The translations under genes were made by a program, and so were the position numbers. DNA of 64,000 bases from positions 14,241,814-14,305,813 of the forward strand of contig CP136063.1 of NCBI GenBank assembly GCA_032622095.1, written 5' to 3'. Source of the stretch: Siphonodentalium dalli (Eukaryota > Mollusca > Scaphopoda > Gadilida > Siphonodentaliidae). Below are positions 32,501 through 49,881 of the stretch, piece after piece (within the stretch, counting starts at the first letter, position 1; every line of letters begins with the position of its first letter). A model generated the notes under the pieces. It saw nothing but the letters and a program-made list of their open reading frames with translations, ran no database searches and had not been told where the DNA came from.

Positions 32501-34630
32501 TGATATGAATCATAACTAATGATGTCTCACATTAGAGGATGTGATATGAATCATAACTAATGATGTATAACATGAGAGGACGTGATATGAATCATAACTA
32601 ATGATGTATAACACGAGAGGATGTGATATGAATCATAACTAATGATGTCTCACATGAGAGGACGTGATATGAATCATAACTAATGATGACTCACATGAGA
32701 GGACGTGATATGAATCATAACTAATGATGACTCACATGAGAGGACGTGATATGAATCATAACTAATGATGTCTAACATGAGAGGATGTGATATGAATCAT
32801 AACTAATGATGTATAACATGAGGAGGACGTGATATGAATCATAACTAATGATGTCTCACATGAGAGGATGTGATATGAATCATAACTAATGATGTCTAAC
32901 ATGAGAGGATGTGATATGAATCATAACTAATGATGTATAACATGAGAAGGACGTGATATGAATCATAACTAATGATGACTCACATGAGAGGACGTGATAT
33001 GAATCATAACTAATGATGTCTAACATGAGAGGATGTGATATGAATCATAACTAATGATGTATAACATGAGGAGGACGCGATACGAATCATAACTAATGAT
33101 GTCTCACATGAGAGGACGTGATATGAATCATAACTAATGATGTCTCACATGAGAGGACGTGATATGAATCATAACTAATGATGTATAACATTAGAGGACG
33201 TGATATGAATCATAACTAATGATGACTCACATGAGAGGACGTGATATGAATCATAACTAATGATGTCTAACATGAGAGGATGTGATATGAATCATAACTA
33301 ATGATGTATAACATGAGGAGGACGTGATATGAATCATAACTAATGATGTCTCACATGAGAGGACGTGATATGAATCATAACTAATGATGTCTCACATGAG
33401 AGGACGTGATATGAATCATAACTAATGATGTATAACATGAGGAGGACGTGATATGAATCATAACTAATGATGTCTCACATGAGAGGATGTGATATGAATC
33501 ATAACTAATGATGTATAACATGAGGAGGACATGATATGAATCATAACTAATGATGTATAACATGAGGAGGACGTGATTTGAATCATAACTAATGATGTCT
33601 CACATGAGAGGACGTGATATGAATCATAACTAATGATGTATAACATTAGAGGACGCGATATGAATCATAACTAATGATGGCTCACATGAGGAGGATGTGA
33701 TATGAATCATAACTAATGATGTCTAACATGCGAGGATGTGATATGAATCATAACTAATGATGTATAACATGAGAGGACGTGATATGAATCATAACTAATG
33801 ATGTATAACATGAGAGGACGTGATATGAATCATAACTAATGATGTATAACATGAGAGGACGTGATATGAATCATAACTAATGATGTATAACATGAGAGGA
33901 CGTGATATGAATCATAACTAATGATGTATAACATGAGAGGATGTGATATGAATCATAACTAATGATGTCTCACATGAGAGGACGTGATATGAATCATAAC
34001 TAATGATGTCTCACATGAGAGGACGTGATATGAATCATAACTAATGATGTCTCACATGAGAGGACGTGATATGAATCATAACTAATGATGTATAACATGA
34101 GAGGATGTGATATGAATCATAACTAATGCTGTATAACATGAGAGGATGAGATATGAATCATAACTAATGATGTCTAACATGAGAGGACGTGATATGAATC
34201 ATAACTAATGATGTCTAACATGAGGAGGACGTGATATGAATCATAACTAATGATGTCTAACATGAGGAGGACGTGATATGAATCATAACTAATGATGTCT
34301 AACATGAGGAGGATGTGATATGAATCATAACTAATGATGTCTCACATGGGAGGATGAAATATGAATCATAACTAATGATGACTTAAATGATTAGAGGATG
34401 TGATATGAATCATAACTAATGATGTATAACATGAGAGGATGTGATATGAATCATAACTAATGATGTATAACATTAGAGGACGTGATATGAATCATAACTA
34501 ATAATGTATAACATGAGAGGACGTGATATGAATCATAACTAATGATGTATAACATGAGAGGAAGTGATATGAATCATAACTAATGATGTATAACATGAGA
34601 GAACGTGATATGAATCATAACTAATGATGT
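29550..34630. repeat. Higher-order repeats of about 2.64 kb within the 41-bp satellite
   Basis: Two independent rare variants recur at constant distance. AGATTTGAATC occurs at 29607, 32252 and 34896 (offsets 2,645 and 2,644). CGCGATACGAATC occurs at 30431, 33076 and 35720 (offsets 2,645 and 2,644). Boundaries are approximate. Confidence 0.75.
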
Positions 34631-37600
34631 ATAACATGAGAGGATGTGATATGAATCATAACTAATGATGTCTCACATGAGAGGACGTGATATGAATCAT
34701 AACTAATGATGTCTCACATGAGAGGACGTGATATGAATCATAACTAATGATGTCTCACATGAGAGGACGTGATATGAATCATAACTAATGATGTATAACA
34801 TGAGAGGATGTGATATGAATCATAACTAATGATGTCTAACATGAGAGGAGGTGATATGAATCATAACTAATGATGACTCACATGATTAGAGGATGAGATT
34901 TGAATCATAACTAATGATGTATAACATGAGGAGGACGTGATATGAATCATAACTAATGATGTCTAACATGAGAGGAGGTGATATGAATCATAACTAATGA
35001 TGTATAACATGAGAGGATGTGATATGAATCATAACTAATGATGTCTAACATGGGGAGGACGTGATATGAATCATAACTAATGATGTCTCACATGCGGAGG
35101 ACGTGATATGAATCATAACTAATGATGTCTCACACGAGAGGACGTGATATGAATCATAACTAATGATGTCTCACATTAGAGGATGTGATATGAATCATAA
35201 CTAATGATGTATAACATGAGAGGACGTGATATGAATCATAACTAATGATGTATAACACGAGAGGATGTGATATGAATCATAACTAATGATGTCTCACATG
35301 AGAGGACGTGATATGAATCATAACTAATGATGACTCACATGAGAGGACGTGATATGAATCATAACTAATGATGACTCACATGAGAGGACGTGATATGAAT
35401 CATAACTAATGATGACTCACATGAGAGGACGTGATATGAATCATAACTAATGATGTATAACATGAGGAGGACGTGATATGAATCATAACTAATGATGTCT
35501 CACATGAGAGGATGTGATATGAATCATAACTAATGATGTCTAACATGAGAGGATGTGATATGAATCATAACTAATGATGTATAACATGAGAAGGACGTGA
35601 TATTAATCATAACTAATGATGACTCACATGAGAGGACGTGATATGAATCATAACTAATGATGTCTAACATGAGAGGATGTGATATGAATCATAACTAATG
35701 ATGTATAACATGAGGAGGACGCGATACGAATCATAACTAATGATGTCTCACATGAGAGGACGTGATATGAATCATAACTAATGATGTCTCACATGAGAGG
35801 ACGTGATATGAATCATAACTAATGATGTATAACATTAGAGGACGCGATATGAATCATAACTAATGATGGCTCACATGAGGAGGATGTGATATGAATCATA
35901 ACTAATGATGTCTAACATGCGAGGATGTGATATGAATCATAACTAATGATGTATAACATGAGAGGACGTGATATGAATCATAACTAATGATGTATAACAT
36001 GAGAGGACGTGATATGAATCATAACTAATGATGTATAACATGAGAGGAAGTGATATGAATCATAACTAATGATGTATAACATGAGAGAACGTGATATGAA
36101 TCATAACTAATGATGTATAACATGAGAGGATGTGATATGAATCATAACTAATGATGTCTCACATGAGAGGACGTGATATGAATCATAAATAATGATGTCT
36201 CACATGAGAGGACGTGATATGAATCATAACTAATGATGTCTCACATGAGAGGACGTGATATGAATCATAACTAATGATGTATAACATGAGAGGATGTGAT
36301 ATGAATCATAACTAATGATGTCTAACATGAGAGGACGTGATATGAATCATAACTAATGATGTCTAACATGAGGAGGATGTGATATGAATCATAACTAATG
36401 ATGTCTAACATGAGGAGGACGTGATATGAATCATAACTAATGATGTCTAACATGAGGAGGATGTGATATGAATCATAACTAATGATGTCTCACATGAGAG
36501 GATGAGATATGAATCATAACTAATGATGACTCACATGATTAGAGGATGTGATATGAATCATAACTAATGATGTATAACATGAGGAGGACGTGATATGAAT
36601 CATAACTAATGATGTCTCACATGAGAGGATGTGATATGAATCATAACTAATGATGTCTAACACGAGAGGATGTGATATGAATCATAACTAATGATGTATA
36701 ACATGAGAAGGACGTGATATGAATCATAACTAATGATGACTCACATGAGAGGACGTGATATGAATCATAACTAATGATGTCTAACATGAGAGGATGTGAT
36801 ATGAATCATAACTAATGATGTATAACATGAGGAGGACGTGATATGAATCATAACTAATGATGTCTCACATGAGAGGACGTGATATGAATCATAACTAATG
36901 ATGTCTCACATGAGAGGACGTGATATGAATCATAACTAATGATGTATAACATGAGGAGGACGTGATATGAATCATAACTAATGATGTCTCACATGAGAGG
37001 ATGTGATATGAATCATAACTAATGATGTATAACATGAGGAGGACATGATATGAATCATAACTAATGATGTATAACATGAGAGGACGTGATATGAATCATA
37101 ACTAATGATGTATAACATGAGAGGAAGTGATATAAATCATAACTAATGATGTATAACATGAGAGGAAGTGATATGAATCATAACTAATGATGTATAACAT
37201 GAGAGAACGTGATATGAATCATAACTAATGATGTATAACATGAGAGGATGTGATATGAATCATAACTAATGATGTCTCACATGAGAGGACGTGATATGAA
37301 TCATAAATAATGATGTCTAACATGAGAGGATGTGATATGAATCATAACTATTGATGTCTAACATGAGAGAATGTGATATGAATCATAACTAATGATGTCT
37401 CACATGAGAGGATGTAATATGAATCATAACTATTGATGTCTAACATGAGAGAATGTGATATGAATCATAACTAATGATGTCTCACATGATTAGAGGAGGT
37501 GATATGAATCATAACTGATGATGTCTCACACGAGGAGGACGTGATATGAATCATAACTAATGATGTCTCACATGAGGAGGACGTGATATGAATCATAACT

Positions 37601-37774
37601 AATGATGTCTAACATGAGAGGATGTGATATGAATCATAACTAATGATGTCTAACATGAGAGGATGTGATATGAATCATAACTAATGATGACTCACATGAT
37701 TAGAGGATGTGATATGAATCATAACTAATGATGTCTAACATGAGAGGATGTGATATGAATCATAACTAATGATG
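34630..37774. repeat. 3,145-bp higher-order unit, first copy
   Basis: Four rare variants recur exactly 3,145 bases later: AGATTTGAATC (34896/38041), TATTAATCAT (35601/38746), TATAAATCAT (37131/40276) and GATGTAATAT (37411/40556). The start is set where neighbouring units stop matching. Confidence 0.8.
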
Positions 37775-40700
37775 TATAACATGAGAGGATGTGATATGAA
37801 TCATAACTAATGATGTCTCACATGAGAGGACGTGATATGAATCATAACTAATGATGTCTCACATGAGAGGACGTGATATGAATCATAACTAATGATGTCT
37901 CACATGAGAGGACGTGATATGAATCATAACTAATGATGTATAACATGAGAGGATGTGATATGAATCATAACTAATGATGTCTAACATGAGAGGAGGTGAT
38001 ATGAATCATAACTAATGATGACTCACATGATTAGAGGATGAGATTTGAATCATAACTAATGATGTATAACATGAGGAGGACGTGATATGAATCATAACTA
38101 ATGATGTCTAACATGAGAGGAGGTGATATGAATCATAACTAATGATGTATAACATGAGAGGATGTGATATGAATCATAACTAATGATGTCTAACATGGGG
38201 AGGACGTGATATGAATCATAACTAATGATGTCTCACATGCGGAGGACGTGATATGAATCATAACTAATGATGTCTCACACGAGAGGACGTGATATGAATC
38301 ATAACTAATGATGTCTCACATTAGAGGATGTGATATGAATCATAACTAATGATGTATAACATGAGAGGACGTGATATGAATCATAACTAATGATGTATAA
38401 CACGAGAGGATGTGATATGAATCATAACTAATGATGTCTCACATGAGAGGACGTGATATGAATCATAACTAATGATGACTCACATGAGAGGACGTGATAT
38501 GAATCATAACTAATGATGACTCACATGAGAGGACGTGATATGAATCATAACTAATGATGACTCACATGAGAGGACGTGATATGAATCATAACTAATGATG
38601 TATAACATGAGGAGGACGTGATATGAATCATAACTAATGATGTCTCACATGAGAGGATGTGATATGAATCATAACTAATGATGTCTAACATGAGAGGATG
38701 TGATATGAATCATAACTAATGATGTATAACATGAGAAGGACGTGATATTAATCATAACTAATGATGACTCACATGAGAGGACGTGATATGAATCATAACT
38801 AATGATGTCTAACATGAGAGGATGTGATATGAATCATAACTAATGATGTATAACATGAGGAGGACGCGATACGAATCATAACTAATGATGTCTCACATGA
38901 GAGGACGTGATATGAATCATAACTAATGATGTCTCACATGAGAGGACGTGATATGAATCATAACTAATGATGTATAACATTAGAGGACGCGATATGAATC
39001 ATAACTAATGATGGCTCACATGAGGAGGATGTGATATGAATCATAACTAATGATGTCTAACATGCGAGGATGTGATATGAATCATAACTAATGATGTATA
39101 ACATGAGAGGACGTGATATGAATCATAACTAATGATGTATAACATGAGAGGACGTGATATGAATCATAACTAATGATGTATAACATGAGAGGAAGTGATA
39201 TGAATCATAACTAATGATGTATAACATGAGAGAACGTGATATGAATCATAACTAATGATGTATAACATGAGAGGATGTGATATGAATCATAACTAATGAT
39301 GTCTCACATGAGAGGACGTGATATGAATCATAAATAATGATGTCTCACATGAGAGGACGTGATATGAATCATAACTAATGATGTCTCACATGAGAGGACG
39401 TGATATGAATCATAACTAATGATGTATAACATGAGAGGATGTGATATGAATCATAACTAATGATGTCTAACATGAGAGGACGTGATATGAATCATAACTA
39501 ATGATGTCTAACATGAGGAGGATGTGATATGAATCATAACTAATGATGTCTAACATGAGGAGGACGTGATATGAATCATAACTAATGATGTCTAACATGA
39601 GGAGGATGTGATATGAATCATAACTAATGATGTCTCACATGAGAGGATGAGATATGAATCATAACTAATGATGACTCACATGATTAGAGGATGTGATATG
39701 AATCATAACTAATGATGTATAACATGAGGAGGACGTGATATGAATCATAACTAATGATGTCTCACATGAGAGGATGTGATATGAATCATAACTAATGATG
39801 TCTAACACGAGAGGATGTGATATGAATCATAACTAATGATGTATAACATGAGAAGGACGTGATATGAATCATAACTAATGATGACTCACATGAGAGGACG
39901 TGATATGAATCATAACTAATGATGTCTAACATGAGAGGATGTGATATGAATCATAACTAATGATGTATAACATGAGGAGGACGTGATATGAATCATAACT
40001 AATGATGTCTCACATGAGAGGACGTGATATGAATCATAACTAATGATGTCTCACATGAGAGGACGTGATATGAATCATAACTAATGATGTATAACATGAG
40101 GAGGACGTGATATGAATCATAACTAATGATGTCTCACATGAGAGGATGTGATATGAATCATAACTAATGATGTATAACATGAGGAGGACATGATATGAAT
40201 CATAACTAATGATGTATAACATGAGAGGACGTGATATGAATCATAACTAATGATGTATAACATGAGAGGAAGTGATATAAATCATAACTAATGATGTATA
40301 ACATGAGAGGAAGTGATATGAATCATAACTAATGATGTATAACATGAGAGAACGTGATATGAATCATAACTAATGATGTATAACATGAGAGGATGTGATA
40401 TGAATCATAACTAATGATGTCTCACATGAGAGGACGTGATATGAATCATAAATAATGATGTCTAACATGAGAGGATGTGATATGAATCATAACTATTGAT
40501 GTCTAACATGAGAGAATGTGATATGAATCATAACTAATGATGTCTCACATGAGAGGATGTAATATGAATCATAACTATTGATGTCTAACATGAGAGAATG
40601 TGATATGAATCATAACTAATGATGTCTCACATGATTAGAGGAGGTGATATGAATCATAACTGATGATGTCTCACACGAGGAGGACGTGATATGAATCATA

Positions 40701-40919
40701 ACTAATGATGTCTCACATGAGGAGGACGTGATATGAATCATAACTAATGATGTCTAACATGAGAGGATGTGATATGAATCATAACTAATGATGTCTAACA
40801 TGAGAGGATGTGATATGAATCATAACTAATGATGACTCACATGATTAGAGGATGTGATATGAATCATAACTAATGATGTCTAACATGAGAGGATGTGATA
40901 TGAATCATAACTAATGATG
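37775..40919. repeat. 3,145-bp higher-order unit, second copy
   Basis: Direct tandem neighbour of 34630-37774; the same four markers are conserved at constant offset, so no net indel accumulated between them. Similarity is lost near 40.92 kb. Confidence 0.8.
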
Positions 40920-43900
40920 TCTAACATGAGAGGATGTGATATGAATCATAACTAATGATGTCTCACATGATTAGAGGATGTGATATGAATCATATCTAAT
41001 GATGTCTAACATGAGGAGGATGTGATATGAATCATAACTAATGATGTCTAACATGATAGGATGTGATATGAATCATAACTAATGATGTCTCACACGAGAG
41101 GACGTGATATGAATCATAACTAATGATGTCTAACACGAGAGGACGTGATATGAATCATAACTGATGATGTCTCACACGAGGAGGACGTGATATGAATCAT
41201 AACTAATGATGTCTCACATGAGGAGGACGTGATATGAATCATAACTAATGAAGTCTCACATGAGGAGGACGTGATATGAATCATAACTAATGATGTCTCA
41301 CACGAGGAGGATGTGATTTGAATCATAACTAATGATGTCTAACATGAGAGGACGTGATATGAATCATAACTAATGATGTATAACATGAGAGGACGTGATA
41401 TGAATCATAACTAATGATGTATAACATGAGAGGAGGTGATATGAATCATAACTAATGATGTATAACATGAGGAGGACGTGATATGAATCATAACTAATGA
41501 TGTCTAACATGAGAGGAGGTGATATGAATCATAACTAATGATGACTCACATGATTAGAGGATGAGATTTGAATCATAACTAATGATGTATAACATGAGGA
41601 GGACGTGATATGAATCATAACTAATGATGTCTAACATGAGAGAAGGTGATATGAATCATAACTAATGATGTCTAACATGAGAGGATGTGATATGAATCAT
41701 AACTAATGATGTCTAACATGGGGAGGACGTGATATGAATCATAACTAATGATGTCTCACATGCGGAGGACGTGATATGAATCATAACTAATGATGTCTCA
41801 CACGAGAGGACGTGATATGAATCATAACTAATGATGTCTCACATTAGAGGACGTGATATGAATCATAACTAATGATGTATAACATGAGAGGACGTGATAT
41901 CAATCATAACTAATGATGTATAACACGAGAGGATGTGATATGAATCATAACTAATGATGTCTCACATGAGAGGACGTGATATGAATCATAACTAATGATG
42001 ACTCACATGAGAGGACGTGATATGAAGCATAACTAACGATGACTCACATGAGAGGACGTGATATGAATCATAACTAATGATGTCTAACATGAGAGGATGT
42101 GATATGAATCATAACTAATGATGTCTAACATGAGAGGATGTGATATGAATCATAACAAATGGTGTCTCACATGAGAGGATGTGATATGAATCATAACTAA
42201 TGATGTCTAACATGAGAGGATGTGATATGAATCATAACTAATGGTGTCTCACATGAGAGGATGTGATATGAATCATAACTAATGATGTCTAACATGAGAG
42301 GTTGTGATATGAATCATAACTAATGATGTATAACATGAGAGGACGTGATATGAATCATAACTAATGATGTATAACATGAGTGGATGTGATATGAATCATA
42401 ACTAATGATGTCTAACATGAGAGGATGTGATATGAATCATAACTAATGATGACTCACATGATTAGAGGATGTGATATGAATCATAACTAATGATGTCTAA
42501 CATGAGTGGATGTGATATGAATCATAACTAATGATGTCTAACATGAGAGGATGTGATATGAATCATAACTAATGATGTCTCACATGATTAGCTGATGTGA
42601 TATGAATCATAACTAATGATGTCTCACATGAGAGGACGTGATATGAATCATAACTAATGATGTCTACCATGAGGAGGATGTGATATGAATCATAACTAAT
42701 GATGACTCACATTAGAGGATGTGATATGAATCATAACTAATGATGTCTAACATGAGGAGGACGTGATACGAATCATAACTAATGATGTCTCACACGAGGA
42801 GGACGTGATATGAATCATAACTAATGATGTCTCACATGAGGAGGACGTGATATGAATCATAACTAATGATGTCTAACATGAGAGGATGTGATATGAATCA
42901 TAACTAATGATGTCTAACATGAGAGGATGTGATATGAATCATAACTAATGATGTCTAACATGAGAGGATGTGATATGAATCATAACTAATGATGTCTAAC
43001 ATGAGGAGGACGTGATATGAATCATAACTAATGATGACTCACATTAGAGGACGTGATATGAATCATAACTAATGATGTATAACATGAGGAGGACGTGATA
43101 CGAATCATAACTGATGATGTCTCACACGAGGAGGACGTGATATGAATCATAACTAATGATGTCTCACATGAGGAGGACGTGATATGAATCATAACTAATG
43201 ATGTCTAACATGAGAGGATGTGATATGAATCATAACTAATGATGTCTAACATGAGAGGATGTGATATGAATCCTAACTAATGATGTCTAACATGAGAGGA
43301 TGTGATATGAATCATAACTAATGATGTCTAACATGAGAGGATGTGATATGAATCATAACTAATGATGTCTCACATGATTAGAGGAGGTGATATGAATCAT
43401 AACTGATGATGTCTCACACGAGGAGGACGTGATATGAATCATAACTAATGATGTCTCACATGAGGAGGACGTGATATGAATCATAACTAATGATGTCTAA
43501 CATGAGAGGATGTGATATGAATCATAACTAATGATGACTCACATGATTAGAGGATGTGATATGAATCATAACTAATGATGTCTAACATGAGAGGATGTGA
43601 TATGAATCATAACTAATGATGTCTAACATGAGAGGATGTGATATGAATCATAACTAATGATGTCTCACATGATTAGAGGATGTGATATGAATCATATCTA
43701 ATGATGTCTAACATGAGGAGGATGTGATATGAATCATAACTAATGATGTCTAACATGATAGGATGTGATATGAATCATAACTGATGATGTCTCACACGAG
43801 GAGGACGTGATATGAATCATAACTAATGATGTCTCACATGAGGAGGACGTGATATGAATCATAACTAATGAAGTCTCACATGAGGAGGACGTGATATGAA

Positions 43901-44979
43901 TCATAACTAATGATGTCTCACACGAGGAGGATGTGATTTGAATCATAACTAATGATGTCTAACATGAGAGGACGTGATATGAATCATAACTAATGATGTA
44001 TAACATGAGAGGACGTGATATGAATCATAACTAATGATGTATAACATGAGAGGAGGTGATATGAATCATAACTAATGATGTATAACATGAGGAGGACGTG
44101 ATATGAATCATAACTAATGATGTCTAACATGAGAGGAGGTGATATGAATCATAACTAATGATGACTCACATGATTAGAGGATGAGATTTGAATCATAACT
44201 AATGATGTATAACATGAGGAGGACGTGATATGAATCATAACTAATGATGTCTAACATGAGAGAAGGTGATATGAATCATAACTAATGATGTATAACATGA
44301 GAGGATGTGATATGAATCATAACTAATGATGTCTAACATGGGGAGGACGTGATATGAATCATAACTAATGATGTCTCACATGCGGAGGACGTGATATGAA
44401 TCATAACTAATGATGTCTCACACGAGAGGACGTGATATGAATCATAACTAATGATGTCTCACATTAGAGGATGTGATATGAATCATAACTAATGATGTAT
44501 AACATGAGAGGACGTGATATCAATCATAACTAATGATGTATAACACGAGAGGACGTGATATGAATCATAACTAATGATGTCTCACATGAGAGGACGTGAT
44601 ATGAATCATAACTAATGATGACTCACATGAGAGGACGTGATATGAATCATAACTAACGATGACTCACATGAGAGGACGTGATATGAATCATAACTAATGA
44701 TGTCTAACATGAGAGGATGTGATATGAATCATAACTAATGATGTATAACATGAGGAGGACGTGATATGAATCATAACTAATGATGTCTCACATGAGAGGA
44801 TGTGATATGAATCATAACTAATGATGTCTAACATGAGAGGATGTGATATGAATCATAACTAATGATGTATAACATGAGAAGGACGTGATATGAATCATAA
44901 CTAATGATGACTCACATGAGAGGACGTGATATGAATCATAACTAATGATGTCTAACATGAGAGGATGTGATATGAATCA

Positions 44980-47900
44980 TAACTAATGATGTATAACATG
45001 AGGAGGACGTGATACGAATCATAACTAATAATGTCTCACATGAGGAGGACGTGATATGAATCATAACTAATGATGTCTCACACGAGAGGACGTGATATGA
45101 ATCATAACTAATGATGTCTCACATGAGGAGGACGTGATATGAATCATAACTAATAATGTCTCACACGAGAGGACGTGATATGAATCATAACTAATGATGT
45201 CTCACATGAGAGGACGTGATATGAATCATAACTAATGATGTATAACATTAGAGGACGCGATATGAATCATAACTAATAATGGCTCACATGAGGAGGATGT
45301 GATATGAATCATAACTAATGATGTCTAACATGCGAGGATGTGATATGAATCATAACTAATGATGTATAACATGAGAGGACGTGATATGAATCATAACTAA
45401 TAATGTATAACATGAGAGGACGTGATATGAATCATAACTAATGATGTATAACATGAGAGGAAGTGATATGAATCATAACTAATGATGTATAACATGAGAG
45501 AACGTGATATGAATCATAACTAATGATGTATAACATGAGAGGATGTGATATGAATCATAACTAATGATGTCTCACATGAGAGGATGTGATATGAATCATA
45601 ACTAATGATGTCTCACATGAGAGGACGTGATATGAATCATAACTAATGATGTCTAACATGAGAGGATGTGATATGAATCATAACTAATGATGTCTCACAT
45701 GATTAGCTGATGTGATATGAATCATAACTAATGATGTCTCACATGAGAGGACGTGATATGAATCATAACTAATGATGTCTAACATGAGGAGGACGTGATA
45801 TGAATCATAACTAATGATGACTCACATTAGAGGATGTGATATGAATCATAACTAATGATGTATAACATGAGGAGGACGTGATACGAATCATAACTGATGA
45901 TGTCTCACACGAGGAGGACGTGATATGAATCATAACTAATGATGTCTCACATGAGGAGGACGTGATATGAATCATAACTAATGATGTCTAACATGAGAGG
46001 ATGTGATATGAATCATAACTAATGATGTCTAACATGAGAGGATGTGATATGAATCATAACTAATGATGACTCACATGATTAGAGGATGTGATATGAATCA
46101 TAACTAATGATGTCTAACATGAGAGGATGTGATATGAATCATAACTAATGATGTCTAACATGAGAGGATGTGATATGAATCATAACTAATGATGTCTCAC
46201 ATGATTAGAGGATGTGATATGAATCATATCTAATGATGTCTAACATGAGGAGGATGTGATATGAATCATAACTAATGATGTCTAACATGATAGGATGTGA
46301 TATGAATCATAACTAATGATGTCTCACACGAGAGGACGTGATATGAATCATAACTAATGATGTCTAACACGAGAGGACGTGATATGAATCATAACTGATG
46401 ATGTCTCACACGAGGAGGACGTGATATGAATCATAACTAATGATGTCTCACATGAGGAGGACGTGATATGAATCATAACTAATGAAGTCTCACATGAGGA
46501 GGACGTGATATGAATCATAACTAATGATGTCTCACACGAGGAGGATGTGATTTGAATCATAACTAATGATGTCTAACATGAGAGGACGTGATATGAATCA
46601 TAACTAATGATGTATAACATGAGAGGACGTGATATGAATCATAACTAATGATGTATAACATGAGAGGACGTGATATGAATCATAACTAATGATGTATAAC
46701 ATGAGAGGACGTGATATGAATCATAACTAATGATGTATAACATGAGAGGAGGTGATATGAATCATAACTAATGATGTATAACATGAGGAGGACGTGATAT
46801 GAATCATAACTAATGATGTCTAACATGAGAGGAGGTGATATGAATCATAACTAATGATGACTCACATGATTAGAGGATGAGATTTGAATCATAACTAATG
46901 ATGTATAACATGAGGAGGACGTGATATGAATCATAACTAATGATGTCTAACATGAGAGAAGGTGATATGAATCATAACTAATGATGTATAACATGAGAGG
47001 ATGTGATATGAATCATAACTAATGATGTCTAACATGGGGAGGACGTGATATGAATCATAACTAATGATGACTCACATTAGAGGATGTGATATGAATCATA
47101 ACTAATGATGTATAACATGAGGAGGACGTGATACGAATCATAACTGATGATGTCTCACACGAGGAGGACGTGATATGAATCATAACTAATGTTGTCTCAC
47201 ATGAGGAGGACGTGATATGAATCATAACTAATGATGTCTAACATGAGAGGATGTGATATGAATCATAACTAATGATGTCTAACATGAGAGGATGTGATAT
47301 GAATCATAACTAATGATGACTCACATGATTAGAGGATGTGATATGAATCATAACTAATGATGTCTAACATGAGAGGATGTGATATGAATCATAACTAATG
47401 ATGTCTAACATGAGAGGATGTGATATGAATCATAACTAATGATGTCTCACATGATTAGAGGATGTGATATGAATCATATCTAATGATGTCTAACATGAGG
47501 AGGATGTGATATGAATCATAACTAATGATGTCTAACATGATAGGATGTGATATGAATCATAACTAATGATGTCTCACACGAGAGGACGTGATATGAATCA
47601 TAACTAATGATGTCTAACACGAGAGGACGTGATATGAATCATAACTGATGATGTCTCACACGAGGAGGACGTGATATGAATCATAACTAATGATGTCTCA
47701 CATGAGGATGACGTGATATGAATCAAAACTAATGAAGTCTCACATGAGGAGGACGTGATACGAATCATAACTAATGATGTCTCACACAAGGAGGATGTGA
47801 TTTGAATCATAACTAATGATGTCTAACATGAGAGGACGTGATATGAATCATAACTAATGATGTATAACATGAGAGGACGTGATATGAATCATAACTAATG

Positions 47901-49881
47901 ATGTATAACATGAGAGGATGTGATATGAATCATAACTAATGATGTATAACATGAGGAGGACGTGATACGAATCATAACTAATAATGTCTCACATGAGGAG
48001 GACGTGATATGAATCATAACTAATGATGTCTCACACGAGAGGACGTGATATGAATCATAACTAATGATGTCTCACATGAGGAGGACGTGATATGAATCAT
48101 AACTAATAATGTCTCACACGAGAGGACGTGATATGAATCATAACTAATGATGTCTCACATGAGAGGACGTGATATGAATCATAACTAATGATGTATAACA
48201 TTAGAGGACGCGATATGAATCATAACTAATAATGGCTCACATGAGGAGGATGTGATATGAATCATAACTAATGATGTCTAACATGCGAGGATGTGATATG
48301 AATCATAACTAATGATGTATAACATGAGAGGACGTGATATGAATCATAACTAATAATGTATAACATGAGAGGACGTGATATGAATCATAACTAATGATGT
48401 ATAACATGAGAGGAAGTGATATGAATCATAACTAATGATGTATAACATGAGAGAACGTGATATGAATCATAACTAATGATGTATAACATGAGAGGATGTG
48501 ATATGAATCATAACTAATGATGTCTCACATGAGAGGATGTGATATGAATCATAACTAATGATGTCTCACATGAGAGGACGTGATATGAATCATAACTAAT
48601 GATGTCTAACATGAGAGGATGTGATATGAATCATAACTAATGATGTCTCACATGATTAGCTGATGTGATATGAATCATAACTAATGATGTCTCACATGAG
48701 AGGACGTGATATGAATCATAACTAATGATGTCTAACATGAGGAGGACGTGATATGAATCATAACTAATGATGACTCACATTAGAGGATGTGATATGAATC
48801 ATAACTAATGATGTATAACATGAGGAGGACGTGATACGAATCATAACTGATGATGTCTCACACGAGGAGGACGTGATATGAATCATAACTAATGATGTCT
48901 CACATGAGGAGGACGTGATATGAATCATAACTAATGATGTCTAACATGAGAGGATGTGATATGAATCATAACTAATGATGTCTAACATGAGAGGATGTGA
49001 TATGAATCATAACTAATGATGACTCACATGATTAGAGGATGTGATATGAATCATAACTAATGATGTCTAACATGAGAGGATGTGATATGAATCATAACTA
49101 ATGATGTCTAACATGAGAGGATGTGATATGAATCATAACTAATGATGTCTCACATGATTAGAGGATGTGATATGAATCATATCTAATGATGTCTAACATG
49201 AGGAGGATGTGATATGAATCATAACTAATGATGTCTAACATGATAGGATGTGATATGAATCATAACTAATGATGTCTCACACGAGAGGACGTGATATGAA
49301 TCATAACTAATGATGTCTAACACGAGAGGACGTGATATGAATCATAACTGATGATGTCTCACACGAGGAGGACGTGATATGAATCATAACTAATGATGTC
49401 TCACATGAGGAGGACGTGATATGAATCATAACTAATGAAGTCTCACATGAGGAGGACGTGATATGAATCATAACTAATGATGTCTCACACGAGGAGGATG
49501 TGATTTGAATCATAACTAATGATGTCTAACATGAGAGGACGTGATATGAATCATAACTAATGATGTATAACATGAGAGGACGTGATATGAATCATAACTA
49601 ATGATGTATAACATGAGAGGACGTGATATGAATCATAACTAATGATGTATAACATGAGAGGACGTGATATGAATCATAACTAATGATGTATAACATGAGA
49701 GGAGGTGATATGAATCATAACTAATGATGTATAACATGAGGAGGACGTGATATGAATCATAACTAATGATGTCTAACATGAGAGGAGGTGATATGAATCA
49801 TAACTAATGATGACTCACATGATTAGAGGATGAGATTTGAATCATAACTAATGATGTATAACATGAGGAGGACGTGATACG
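44980..49881. repeat. Higher-order duplication with a 2,953-bp offset
   Basis: GATACGAATC followed by the AATAATG form (45011/47964), GATTAGCTGATG (45701/48654) and AGATTTGAATC (46880/49833) all recur at 2,953 bases. Similarity runs over about 44.98-46.93 kb versus 47.93-49.88 kb. Beyond that the order changes: AATGTTGTCTCAC recurs at offset 2,746, showing a mosaic rearrangement. Confidence 0.7.
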
